A DNA stretch of 36,299 bases from JAYEIA01 sp964472505 (GTDB lineage Bacteria > Bacteroidota > Bacteroidia > Bacteroidales > JAADGE01), in the NCBI GenBank assembly GCA_964472505.1, contig CAYYQW010000039.1, positions 1 through 36,299 of the forward strand, in the 5' to 3' direction. How positions within the stretch are numbered: position 1 is the stretch's first letter; each line of letters opens with the position of its first letter. The notes beneath the pieces were generated by a model. It saw only the letters and a list, made by a program, of their open reading frames with translations, ran no database searches and had not been told where the DNA came from. The position numbers and the translations under genes are program-made. Positions 8,801 through 15,404 of this stretch are shown here, piece after piece.

Positions 8801-8892
8801 GTCATGCTGAACTGGTTTCAGCATCCCCAACCATTCGGGTTTGTACCGCGTTGCATTTGGGTAGGAGATCCTGAAACGAGTTCAGGATGACA
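8801..8892. repeat. H1-H2 cruciform unit 5
   Basis: Last complete unit, 185 nt before gltX. Its H2 has the ACGAG loop seen in unit 1, and its linker has small changes (CCATTCGGG, TACCGCG). Confidence 0.85.
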
Positions 8893-9006
8893 GCCATTTG
8901 GCGAGCGGGAAAAGCAGAGCCGGAGCGTGTTCGGGATGGCAAGCATTTGGCTGCAGCATGGCATGGCAGGCACTGAAACCGATTTCTGCCTATTAATATA
9001 TCCGTT

Positions 9007-9041
9007 TTGATTTTCATAAACAAAGCAAAAGCTTAACTTTG
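9007..9041 (+). promoter_or_regulatory. gltX promoter
   Basis: TTG at 9007-9009 and TAACTTTG at 9034-9041, separated by 24 nt, resemble the Bacteroidota -33/-7 elements. The ATG follows 35 nt after the -7 box. Confidence 0.65.
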
Positions 9042-9076
9042 CAGAAAATTGAAAACTATAAAAAACACATACAATC

Positions 9077-10609
9077 ATGGATAAAAAAATTAGAGTACGA
9101 TTTGCCCCCAGTCCTACCGGACCGCTGCACATAGGCGGTGTGCGAACCGCTTTATTCAACTACCTTTTTGCCAAAAAACATAAGGGAACTTTTATTTTAA
9201 GAATAGAAGATACTGACCGTACACGATTTGTAGAAGGAGCCGAAAAATATATTAATGAATCTCTGAACTGGTGCGGAATTACACCCGACGAAGGTGTGAA
9301 ACAAGGCGGCGAGTATGAGCCTTACCGTCAATCGGAACGCAAAGATTTATACAAAAAATATGCCCTGCAATTGGTCAATGAAGGCAAAGCTTATTATGCA
9401 TTTGACACAGCCGAAGAATTGGATGCCATGCGCGAACGGCTTTCAGAACAAGGTTCTTCCGTACGACATTACAATGCTGTTACGCGCGGTGAAATGAAAA
9501 ACAGCTTTACTTTGTCGGAAGATGAGCTGCAGAAAAAACTGCAATCCGATGAGCCTTATGTAATCCGATTTAACATGCCTGCCGAACGCACTGTGGAAAT
9601 GACCGATATCGTAAGGGGAACAGTGAAAGTAAACACCAAAGAATTAGACGACAAGGTGTTGTTCAAATCCGACGGACTTCCCACCTATCATCTGGCAAAT
9701 GTAACGGATGATTATCACATGAAAATTAGCCATGTGATTCGCGGCGAAGAGTGGCTGCCGTCGCTTCCTTTACATTACTTGCTTTATGAAAGTTTGGGTT
9801 GGAAAGATGTGATGCCGGAATTTGCCCATTTACCCTTACTTCTGAAACCCAACGGAAAAGGCAAACTCAGTAAAAGAGACGGCGAAAAAATGGGTTTTCC
9901 CGTATTTCCTTTGGAATGGAAAGACCCCAAAAGCGGCGAAACTTCAGCCGGTTTCAGAGAAGACGGATATTTACCGGAAGCTTTCTTGAATCTGATGGCG
10001 CTTTTAGGCTGGAACCCGGGCACCGATAAAGAAATTTTCAGTTTAGACGAGTTGATTGAAAATTTTGACTTGAATCGCGTAAGCAAAGGCGGAGCAAAAT
10101 TTTCGCCCGACAAAGCCAAATGGTTTAACGAAGAATATTTGAAAAAGTACAATACATCCGAATTGGCTGAGCTATATATGCCTTTGTTTGAAAAGCGCGG
10201 TATGAAGGTTGAAAAAGATTATCTGATAAAAGTTTTGGAGCAAATGCACGAACGCATTACGCTTTTGCCGGACTTGTTTAAAGAGGCGGAGTTTTTCTTC
10301 AAAACACCCGAAGAATACAATCCGAAAGTAGTAAAAAAACGATGGAAAGCCGACACGCCCAAGCACTTGGAAGCCATGGCTGAAGCTTTAAGCAAAATTT
10401 CTGAAGACAATTTTAATTCGGAAAATACCGAAAAAACGGTTAAGCAATACATTGAAAGCAATGAATTGGGTTTCGGAGCCATTCTGAATCCGGTACGTTT
10501 AGTACTGACCGGTACCGGCGGCGGTCCTCATCTTTTTGATATTATGGAAATGATAGGGAAAAAGGAAACTTTGCTTAGAATTGAAAAAGGAACCGAAAAG
10601 TTAAGCTGA
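9077..10609 (+). CDS. gltX: Glutamyl-tRNA synthetase
   Basis: 510 residues, a usual length for class I GluRS. The HIGH-type motif is in FAPSPTGPLHIGG near residues 10-22, and the KMSKS-type motif is KLSKRDG near residues 261-267. RIEDTDRTR follows the Rossmann start. The C-terminal anticodon-binding alpha-helical domain extends from about residue 340. The enzyme charges tRNA-Glu, and possibly tRNA-Gln if an amidotransferase pathway is used, in the cytosol. It is followed by a strong terminator, so it is transcribed alone. Confidence 0.98.
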   Translation: MDKKIRVRFAPSPTGPLHIGGVRTALFNYLFAKKHKGTFILRIEDTDRTRFVEGAEKYINESLNWCGITPDEGVKQGGEYEPYRQSERKDLYKKYALQLVNEGKAYYAFDTAEELDAMRERLSEQGSSVRHYNAVTRGEMKNSFTLSEDELQKKLQSDEPYVIRFNMPAERTVEMTDIVRGTVKVNTKELDDKVLFKSDGLPTYHLANVTDDYHMKISHVIRGEEWLPSLPLHYLLYESLGWKDVMPEFAHLPLLLKPNGKGKLSKRDGEKMGFPVFPLEWKDPKSGETSAGFREDGYLPEAFLNLMALLGWNPGTDKEIFSLDELIENFDLNRVSKGGAKFSPDKAKWFNEEYLKKYNTSELAELYMPLFEKRGMKVEKDYLIKVLEQMHERITLLPDLFKEAEFFFKTPEEYNPKVVKKRWKADTPKHLEAMAEALSKISEDNFNSENTEKTVKQYIESNELGFGAILNPVRLVLTGTGGGPHLFDIMEMIGKKETLLRIEKGTEKLS

Positions 10610-10649
10610 CTTATCCCAAGCTTTCCCCGTGAATAGATATACAACAGAA

Positions 10650-10687
10650 ATCCCCAAAAGCATTATGCGCTTTTGGGGATATTTTTT
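10650..10687 (+). terminator. Terminator of gltX
   Basis: ATCCCCAAAAGC and GCTTTTGGGGAT form a perfect 12-bp stem with a short loop, followed by ATTTTTT. The T-run also supplies the TTTG that serves as the -33 box of the next gene, so terminator and promoter overlap. Confidence 0.95.
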
Positions 10688-10719
10688 GTATCATAAACCG
10701 GAATTATTTTGTAAGTTTG
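10685..10719 (+). promoter_or_regulatory. Promoter of the second DUF4143 ATPase
   Basis: TTTG (10685-10688), a 23-nt spacer and TAAGTTTG (10712-10719) match the Bacteroidota consensus. The -7 box overlaps the first palindrome of the operator described next. Confidence 0.75.
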
Positions 10720-10754
10720 TACAAAATCGAACTCAAAGTTCAAATTTGTACAAA
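10716..10754 (+). promoter_or_regulatory. Nested palindromic operator candidate
   Basis: Two identical palindromes, TTTGTACAAA (10716-10725 and 10745-10754), flank a third palindrome, GAACTcaaAGTTC (10729-10741). The whole 39-bp block is nearly symmetric. It covers the end of the -7 box, the expected transcription start and the whole leader up to the ATG, so a bound repressor would block the promoter. The regulator is unknown; self-control by the encoded protein is possible but not shown. Confidence 0.6.
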
Positions 10755-11927
10755 ATGTTGGTAACCCGAGAAATATCAGAGATAATAAAAAACAGCTTAT
10801 CGCATTTTCCTATCGTAATACTTACAGGTGCCAGACAAACCGGTAAAACAACATTGGCAAAAATGCTCTCGAACAAACCCTATTATAATTTGGAAAATCC
10901 GGATACGCGGCAGTTGGCTCAGGAAGATCCGCGGCTTTTTCTGAGCAAGATAAAGGATTCGGGAGCCATTATTGATGAATTTCAACATGTTCCGGAATTA
11001 GCATCATACCTGCAGGGTATAGTTGATGAACAAGGGAAAACCGGTATGTTTATTCTTACAGGCAGTAACAACTTTTTGCTGATGGAAAAGGTAAGTCAAT
11101 CATTGGCCGGAAGAGCAGCTGTTTTTAAATTGATGCCTTTTTCATTAAATGAATTATCGAAACTTTCCCTTAATCTGCCAACCAATGAGCTGCTTTTAAA
11201 AGGCTTTTACCCTGCGGTTCATGCACGGGCGCAGAATCCTACAATCAGCTACTCGGCTTATTACCAAACATATCTTGAACGCGATGTAAGACTGCTCATT
11301 AATATTAAAGATATGTTTATATTTCAACGCTTTATCAAGCTGTGTGCCGGCCGTATCGGACAATTAATTAACTACGATCAATTAGCGGGAGAAGTAGGCG
11401 TATCGGGAAAGGTAATAAAAACATGGTTGTCAGTTTTAGAAGCATCGCATATTATATATCTGCTTCCGCCTTTTTATAAAAATATAAAAAAAAGACTGAT
11501 AAAAACTCCCAAGTTATATTTTAACGATACCGGCCTTGCTGCCTATTTATTGGGCGTTGAAAATATTTCTCACATTGAAAATCATCCTTTGCGAGGCCAT
11601 CTGTTTGAAAACATGGTTATTAACGAATATCTGAAATACCGATTTAACAGCGGAAAAGAAAATAATTCATTTTTTTACAGAGATAATCACAAAAACGAAG
11701 TTGATTTGATAATTGAACCGGGAAACCGTTTCATAAGTGCTGAAATAAAATCTGCACAGACTTACCACAGCCATTTCAAAAATACTTCCGAGTGGTTAGC
11801 AAAGCAATTAGTGCCGCATAAAGTTTCCGGTTTTATTGTATATGACGGTCAGCAAGAGTGGGAGAATGATGACTTATATGTGGTAAACTTTAGAAATTTT
11901 ATAAAAAAAATAAAAACCATACGGTAA
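10755..11927 (+). CDS. AAA-family ATPase with DUF4143 / PD-(D/E)XK-like C-terminus
   Basis: 390 residues from the ATG at 10755. The longer frame would start non-canonically at 10629, upstream of the promoter and across the gltX terminator, so it is rejected. Walker A is GARQTGKTT at residues 25-33 and Walker B is AIIDEFQH with Asp74-Glu75. The middle holds a winged-helix segment (LAGEVGVSGKVIKTWLSVLE). The C-terminus has FENMVINEYLK, then NEVDLII and AEIKSA, the D...ExK pattern of PD-(D/E)XK nuclease folds found in this family. Its role is unknown; such genes are scattered and poorly conserved in position, often beside mobile or defence genes. It is controlled by a striking palindromic operator. 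Confidence 0.9.
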   Translation: MLVTREISEIIKNSLSHFPIVILTGARQTGKTTLAKMLSNKPYYNLENPDTRQLAQEDPRLFLSKIKDSGAIIDEFQHVPELASYLQGIVDEQGKTGMFILTGSNNFLLMEKVSQSLAGRAAVFKLMPFSLNELSKLSLNLPTNELLLKGFYPAVHARAQNPTISYSAYYQTYLERDVRLLINIKDMFIFQRFIKLCAGRIGQLINYDQLAGEVGVSGKVIKTWLSVLEASHIIYLLPPFYKNIKKRLIKTPKLYFNDTGLAAYLLGVENISHIENHPLRGHLFENMVINEYLKYRFNSGKENNSFFYRDNHKNEVDLIIEPGNRFISAEIKSAQTYHSHFKNTSEWLAKQLVPHKVSGFIVYDGQQEWENDDLYVVNFRNFIKKIKTIR

Positions 11928-11977
11928 ACCGCAATACGAAACTTGATTTGTACAGAAAATACAAACTCTAAAACATT

Positions 11978-12340
11978 ATGCACATCACCCGTTTCAAAAA
12001 CAATCCCGAATTTACCGCCGGAGACAAAACCACGCTCCGTCAACTGCTCCACCCCGACACCCATAAACTGCCGATTAATTTCAGCATGGCGCATGCCCGA
12101 TTGGCGGTTGGCAAAAAAAGTCTTCCTCATCGCTTAGACGCAACGGAAGTGTATTACATACTGCAAGGCAAGGGCAGAATGCACATTGATGATGAAAACG
12201 AAATTGTACAAGTCGGCGATACTGTTTATATTCCGCCCAAATCACGACAGTTTATTGAGAATATCGACAAAGAAGAATTAGTATTTATTTGTGTGGTGTC
12301 TCCGGAGTGGCGGGAGCAGGATGAAACAGTCGAAAATTAG
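11978..12340 (+). CDS. Small cupin-domain protein
   Basis: 120 residues forming one cupin (Cupin_2-like) barrel: LPHRLDATEVYYILQGKG near residues 49-66 and VGDTVYIPPKSRQFIEN near 79-95. In classical cupins these two motifs supply HxH...E and a final His as metal ligands. Here only His51 and Glu57 remain; the second His is Leu53 and the last is Gln91. It may therefore bind metal differently or not at all. Substrate unknown. It begins 50 nt after the DUF4143 ATPase and has no clear promoter, so co-transcription is possible. Confidence 0.83.
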   Translation: MHITRFKNNPEFTAGDKTTLRQLLHPDTHKLPINFSMAHARLAVGKKSLPHRLDATEVYYILQGKGRMHIDDENEIVQVGDTVYIPPKSRQFIENIDKEELVFICVVSPEWREQDETVEN

Positions 12341-12353
12341 CATTCGGGAAATT

Positions 12354-12411
12354 TTAGTATTTTTTTAGGGCTGAAATTTCTTTTATCGGGAAATTTATAT
12401 ACGTAGTTTTG
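12354..12411 (+). promoter_or_regulatory. Promoter with 11-bp direct repeat, before the leader peptide
   Basis: TTAGT (12354-12358) and TTAGG (12365-12369) are 11 bp apart, and the -7 box TAGTTTTG (12404-12411) begins 34 nt after the second. The same geometry occurs at 14416, 19286 and 21042. Confidence 0.6.
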
Positions 12412-12429
12412 TGTACGCATATTTTAACC

Positions 12430-12537
12430 ATGCAACAACGCCCAATTTGGATTTTCCCCTTAAAAACAACAACACCAACAACGATAGAATCGGCAAGCGT
12501 CGATTTTATCGTTTTTTGTAAGCCGGAACCTTTCTAA
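12430..12537 (+). CDS. Threonine-rich leader peptide (attenuator)
   Basis: A 35-codon reading frame starts 18 nt after the -7 box at 12404. Its middle reads KTTTPTTI: five of six consecutive codons are Thr (12466, 12469, 12472, 12478, 12481), followed by Ile. A perfect terminator hairpin begins exactly at the last Thr codon and lies within the frame. This is the classical layout of a transcription attenuator: a ribosome stalled on uncharged tRNA-Thr would cover the left arm and prevent termination. The genes beyond the terminator are the three paralogues of unknown function, not threonine biosynthesis genes. Coding is inferred from layout, since the peptide is too short for other evidence. 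Confidence 0.6.
   Translation: MQQRPIWIFPLKTTTPTTIESASVDFIVFCKPEPF
12481..12517 (+). terminator. Attenuator-type terminator inside the leader frame
   Basis: ACGATAGAATCG (12481-12492) pairs with CGATTTTATCGT (12501-12512) as a 12-bp stem with one G-U pair and an 8-nt loop; six T residues follow directly (12512-12517). It stands between the promoter at 12404 and the paralogue genes, so it must be read through for them to be expressed from this promoter. Confidence 0.88.
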
Positions 12538-12698
12538 ACACACAATATGCGACTTGTAAAAAACACATAAAAGACTCACAGTTAGCATTAATGCATATTG
12601 TCCAAAAAAAAACCGTTTAAACACAGCTCCTCAATTTTTCCTTGCTTTCATTTTTTTTTGCTATTTTTATAAACTCAGATAAAACCCTTGCAAAATAT

Positions 12699-13259
12699 AT
12701 GAAACTAAAAGGCACCACCGTTGAATCATTTAAAACATTTATAAAAGAAAACTTCCCTGCATTCTATGATGAATGGCTTGAACAATTACCGGCCGAAAGC
12801 CGCAACATATTTTCCGATGATATACTTTCAGGCGAGTGGTATCCGATGTATGAAACAGCCATAATCGGCACACGGCTTATTGCCGATATGTTTTTCGACG
12901 GCAAGCGAGAAGAAGCTTATTACGAAATAGGCGTTTTTAGTGGCAAAAAATATTTAACCGACGGGCTATATGCCGATTTATTGAAAGGAGTGGATAAAAA
13001 AACAGCGGCATCATATTTCTCTCAATTTTACTATATGTTTTTTTCGGACGGGCGTCTCGAAACCATTGAAAAAGAACACTCTATTGTTTTTGAATACCAT
13101 GACCAACCGGAATATTGCATAGAAAACTTACCGCGTGTAGCCGGCTACCTGCAAGTTATTTTTCAACAAATAAAAACCCCGCCCCATAAAGTCGATTGGC
13201 CACACAGAAAAGGCGAAAACGGAAAATTTGTTGGTATTAACACTGCTTATTTTGATTAA
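12699..13259 (+). CDS. Tandem paralogue 1 of an unrecognised family of about 186 residues
   Basis: 186 residues. The start is set by alignment with the two following paralogues (MKxKGTT at the N-terminus); the longer frame begins with TTG. No signal peptide or membrane segment is seen, so it is cytosolic. Conserved features of the three copies are KENFPAFYDEWLExLP near residues 16-31, LSxEWYP near 43-49, ADMFFDGxREEAxYEIGVFSGK near 62-83, VFEYHxxPE near 128-137, and a C-terminal KVDWxxRKGENGK segment. Length, the WYP motif and the charged C-terminal strand faintly recall the DUF2378 (TIGR02265) and H-NOX-like sensor families, but no heme His is obvious; this is a weak resemblance only. The next genes are a kinase without its own sensor and a response regulator. 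Confidence 0.85.
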   Translation: MKLKGTTVESFKTFIKENFPAFYDEWLEQLPAESRNIFSDDILSGEWYPMYETAIIGTRLIADMFFDGKREEAYYEIGVFSGKKYLTDGLYADLLKGVDKKTAASYFSQFYYMFFSDGRLETIEKEHSIVFEYHDQPEYCIENLPRVAGYLQVIFQQIKTPPHKVDWPHRKGENGKFVGINTAYFD

Positions 13260-13268
13260 GAAAACAAT

Positions 13269-13832
13269 ATGAAAGCAAAAGGAACAACTATCAACAGTAT
13301 AAAGGCTTTTGTTAAAGAAAACTTCCCGGCATTCTACGATGAATGGTTGGAGCGATTACCGTCTGAAAGTAGAAAAATATTTTCTGATGAAATACTCTCA
13401 GGTGAGTGGTATCCAATGTATGAAGCAGCAATACTCCCTGTACGACAGCTTGGCGATATGTTTTTCGACGGCAATCGAGAAGAAGCTTTCTATGAAATCG
13501 GTGTTTTCAGCGGCAAACGGTATCTTGTACAAAGCGCAGTATATGATGATGTTCTGAAAGGAGTGGATAAAACTACGGCTGCGACTTACGTGGCAAGTTT
13601 TTACAATCTTTTCTTTTCGGAAGGGTTTATGAAAACATATCAAACAAAGAATACCATAGTATTTGAATACCATAACCACCCCAAATGCGTGTTGGAGAAT
13701 CTTGCCCGAACGGCAGGCTACTTAGAAGTCATTTTCCAACAAATAAAAACCCCGCCCAATAAAGTCGATTGGTCGTACAGAAAAGGCGAAAACGGGAAAT
13801 ACATCGGAGTAAATACGGTCTATTTTGATTAA
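13269..13832 (+). CDS. Tandem paralogue 2 of the 186-residue family
   Basis: 187 residues, 9 nt after paralogue 1, so clearly in the same operon. It is the most divergent in the middle: around residues 86-116 it reads VQSAVYDDVLKGVDKTTAATYV where copies 1 and 3 have TDGLYADLL. It also has HNHPK in place of HDxPE. Its first 85 bp from 13277 are identical to paralogue 3 (from 13850), and the 3' end also matches paralogue 3. Function not recognised; see paralogue 1 for shared features. Confidence 0.85.
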   Translation: MKAKGTTINSIKAFVKENFPAFYDEWLERLPSESRKIFSDEILSGEWYPMYEAAILPVRQLGDMFFDGNREEAFYEIGVFSGKRYLVQSAVYDDVLKGVDKTTAATYVASFYNLFFSEGFMKTYQTKNTIVFEYHNHPKCVLENLARTAGYLEVIFQQIKTPPNKVDWSYRKGENGKYIGVNTVYFD

Positions 13833-13841
13833 AAAAACAAT

Positions 13842-14402
13842 ATGAAAGGAAAAGGAACAACTATCAACAGTATAAAGGCTTTTGTTAAAGAAAACTTCCC
13901 GGCATTCTACGATGAATGGTTGGAGCGATTACCGCCCGAAAGCAAAAAATACTATCAAACGGAAATACTATCGAGCGAATGGTATCCCGCTTTTGAAACA
14001 GGAATACTTCCGGTGCATCTGATAGCGGACATGTTTTTCGACGGCAAGCGAGAAGAAGCTTTCTATGAAATCGGTGTTTTCAGCGGCAAAAGATACTTAA
14101 CCGATGGGCTTTATGCCGATTTATTGACGGGTGTGGACAGAAAAACAGCCGCATCATATATATCGCAATTTTATTATATGTTTTTTTCGGAAGGCCATCT
14201 CAAAACGATTGAAAAGGAAGACTCAATCGTTTTTGAATATCACGATCTCCCTGAATACGTTACACAAAACTTACCGCGTGTAGCAGGCTACTTAGAAGTC
14301 ATTTTTCAACAAATAAAAACCCCGCCCAATAAAGTCGATTGGGCACACAGAAAAGGTGAAAACGGGAAATACATCGGAGTTAATACCGTCTATTTTGATT
14401 AA
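13842..14402 (+). CDS. Tandem paralogue 3 of the 186-residue family (mosaic)
   Basis: 186 residues, 9 nt after paralogue 2. Its ends match paralogue 2 (85 identical bases at the 5' end, and near-identity over the last part), while its middle (DGLYADLL, SQFYYMFFS, TIEKE, HDLPEY, LPRVAGYL) matches paralogue 1. This mosaic pattern points to gene conversion or unequal crossing-over within the array. It is followed by a new promoter rather than by direct read-through into the kinase, although read-through is not excluded because no terminator is seen in the gap. Confidence 0.85.
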   Translation: MKGKGTTINSIKAFVKENFPAFYDEWLERLPPESKKYYQTEILSSEWYPAFETGILPVHLIADMFFDGKREEAFYEIGVFSGKRYLTDGLYADLLTGVDRKTAASYISQFYYMFFSEGHLKTIEKEDSIVFEYHDLPEYVTQNLPRVAGYLEVIFQQIKTPPNKVDWAHRKGENGKYIGVNTVYFD

Positions 14403-14415
14403 GCCTAATTATTTT

Positions 14416-14473
14416 TTAGGAATATTTTAGGTGTAATTATTGTTATGAAATTCATTATTTTATTTGACATTTG
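14416..14473 (+). promoter_or_regulatory. Promoter with 11-bp direct repeat, before the kinase gene
   Basis: TTAGGAATATTTTAGG (14416-14431) contains two TTAGG words 11 bp apart. A -7-like box GACATTTG (14466-14473) begins 34 nt later, within TTTGACATTTG. A short hairpin, TATACCG/CGGTATA (14508-14514 and 14525-14531), follows in the leader. Confidence 0.5.
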
Positions 14474-14555
14474 TATAAAAAACAGAGCCGGATAAACTTT
14501 ACCCGCCTATACCGTTCGCAGAACCGGTATAACCGGCCATAATACCATTGACAAC

Positions 14556-15404
14556 ATGAATACCGAAGCGTTAAACAAAAAATACCGGCAATTGGAACAG
14601 GAGAAAGCAGCACTGACTGAAGAAAAAATCAAAATCCAAGCCCAAAAACGCGTAATGGAAATGACGGTGGCAGAGCTTACGGATGATAAAAAGAAACTCC
14701 GACAAAAAGAAAACAAGCTGTCGGAAAGTGTCAGCAAATTAGAGAATATCAATAACAACCTGATTCTGTGGCAAAGGGCACTATTGCATGAGCAAAAAAA
14801 TATGTTCACGGAAATTTACAACCAAATATACCACATAAAAGAAGACCCAAGCGACGAAAATTTGGAAAATGCCGTAAGAAAAACGGAAATAATCGAACGC
14901 GAAATAAACAGTCTGCTGAAATGGTCGCGCGATTTTGTCATAAAAACCGAACCGGAATACTCTACCTTCAATTTCAAAAGCCTGATAGACCGATTTGATG
15001 AAGTGTATGAAAAATATTCCCGCGACAAAAAAATTATCGTTCGGCCGGAAATTTTTCAAATTCACAGCGACCAAAACCTGTTAAAATTCATCATCAACAA
15101 TCTGATTAAGAATATATTAAACATAGTAAGAAGCCATGCGCAAATAGAAATCGATATTCAGCGAAACGAAAAAGAATATCTGCTTGAATTAAAAGACAAC
15201 GGCCCCGGCTTTCAGGGTTTTCCGCCGGGCGAAGAAATTTTCAAAAAAGTAAAAAAAGGCACCGGCCTTATGGTTGTGGAACGCTGCATAGAAATATTAA
15301 ACGGAAAAATTGAACTCCGAAATATGCCCGGCGGCGGAGCGAAATACAATTTTAGTTTTCCCGTAAATGCGCTTCCAAAAGACAGCAAAAGTATGATACA
15401 ATGA
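14556..15404 (+). CDS. Cytosolic histidine kinase with coiled-coil and no sensor domain
   Basis: 282 residues without signal peptide or membrane helix. Residues 5-70 are a long charged coiled coil. A candidate phospho-acceptor is His78 in ALLHEQKNMFTEIYNQI, followed by helical segments to about residue 125. The ATP-binding domain has the N box NNLIKN (181-186), G1 box DNGPGF (214-219), G2 box GTGLMVV (235-241) and a closing GGGAKYNFSFP. No PAS, GAF or periplasmic domain is present, so the input must come from a partner protein; the three cytosolic paralogues immediately upstream are the obvious candidates. Its stop codon overlaps the start of the response regulator (ATGA), which implies translational coupling. 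Confidence 0.9.
   Translation: MNTEALNKKYRQLEQEKAALTEEKIKIQAQKRVMEMTVAELTDDKKKLRQKENKLSESVSKLENINNNLILWQRALLHEQKNMFTEIYNQIYHIKEDPSDENLENAVRKTEIIEREINSLLKWSRDFVIKTEPEYSTFNFKSLIDRFDEVYEKYSRDKKIIVRPEIFQIHSDQNLLKFIINNLIKNILNIVRSHAQIEIDIQRNEKEYLLELKDNGPGFQGFPPGEEIFKKVKKGTGLMVVERCIEILNGKIELRNMPGGGAKYNFSFPVNALPKDSKSMIQ

Larger units (their letters stand above)
7148..8950. repeat. Tract of REP-like paired hairpins and long direct repeats
   Basis: The tract is built from a few modules. Module H1 reads CATGCTGAAC...TTTCAGCATC and folds as TGCTGAA/TTCAGCA. Module H2 reads GATCCTGAAAC..GTTCAGGAT and folds as ATCCTGAA/TTCAGGAT. A linker between them contains CCAACCATTC and CATTTGGGTAGG. Spacers contain ACAGCTCTTTTTC and TAGCGGGCG. 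H1 and H2 are near reverse complements, so each H1-linker-H2 unit can form one large cruciform. Five complete units occur at 7186-7276, 7455-7546, 8211-8303, 8581-8672 and 8801-8892, besides many single H1- or H2-like pieces. The frames that run through these repeats are not genes. The tract lies between dnaE and gltX and surrounds the GIY-YIG gene. Confidence 0.93.

Noticed and set aside
7148..8950. CRISPR array
   Set aside because: Repeats are palindromic pairs of unequal spacing with repeated, not unique, spacers, and there are no cas genes.
7267..9023. Several minus-strand frames of 60-73 codons (and one of 113) across the hairpin tract, with recurring KELLLRL and HPELVSGS-type peptides
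   Set aside because: They are translations of the repeat modules, recur with each copy, and have no gene-like context. Spurious frames of this sort are a known hazard of palindromic repeats.
10629..10754. N-terminal extension of the second DUF4143 ATPase
   Set aside because: It would start upstream of the promoter and translate through the gltX terminator; the ATG at 10755 directly follows the operator.
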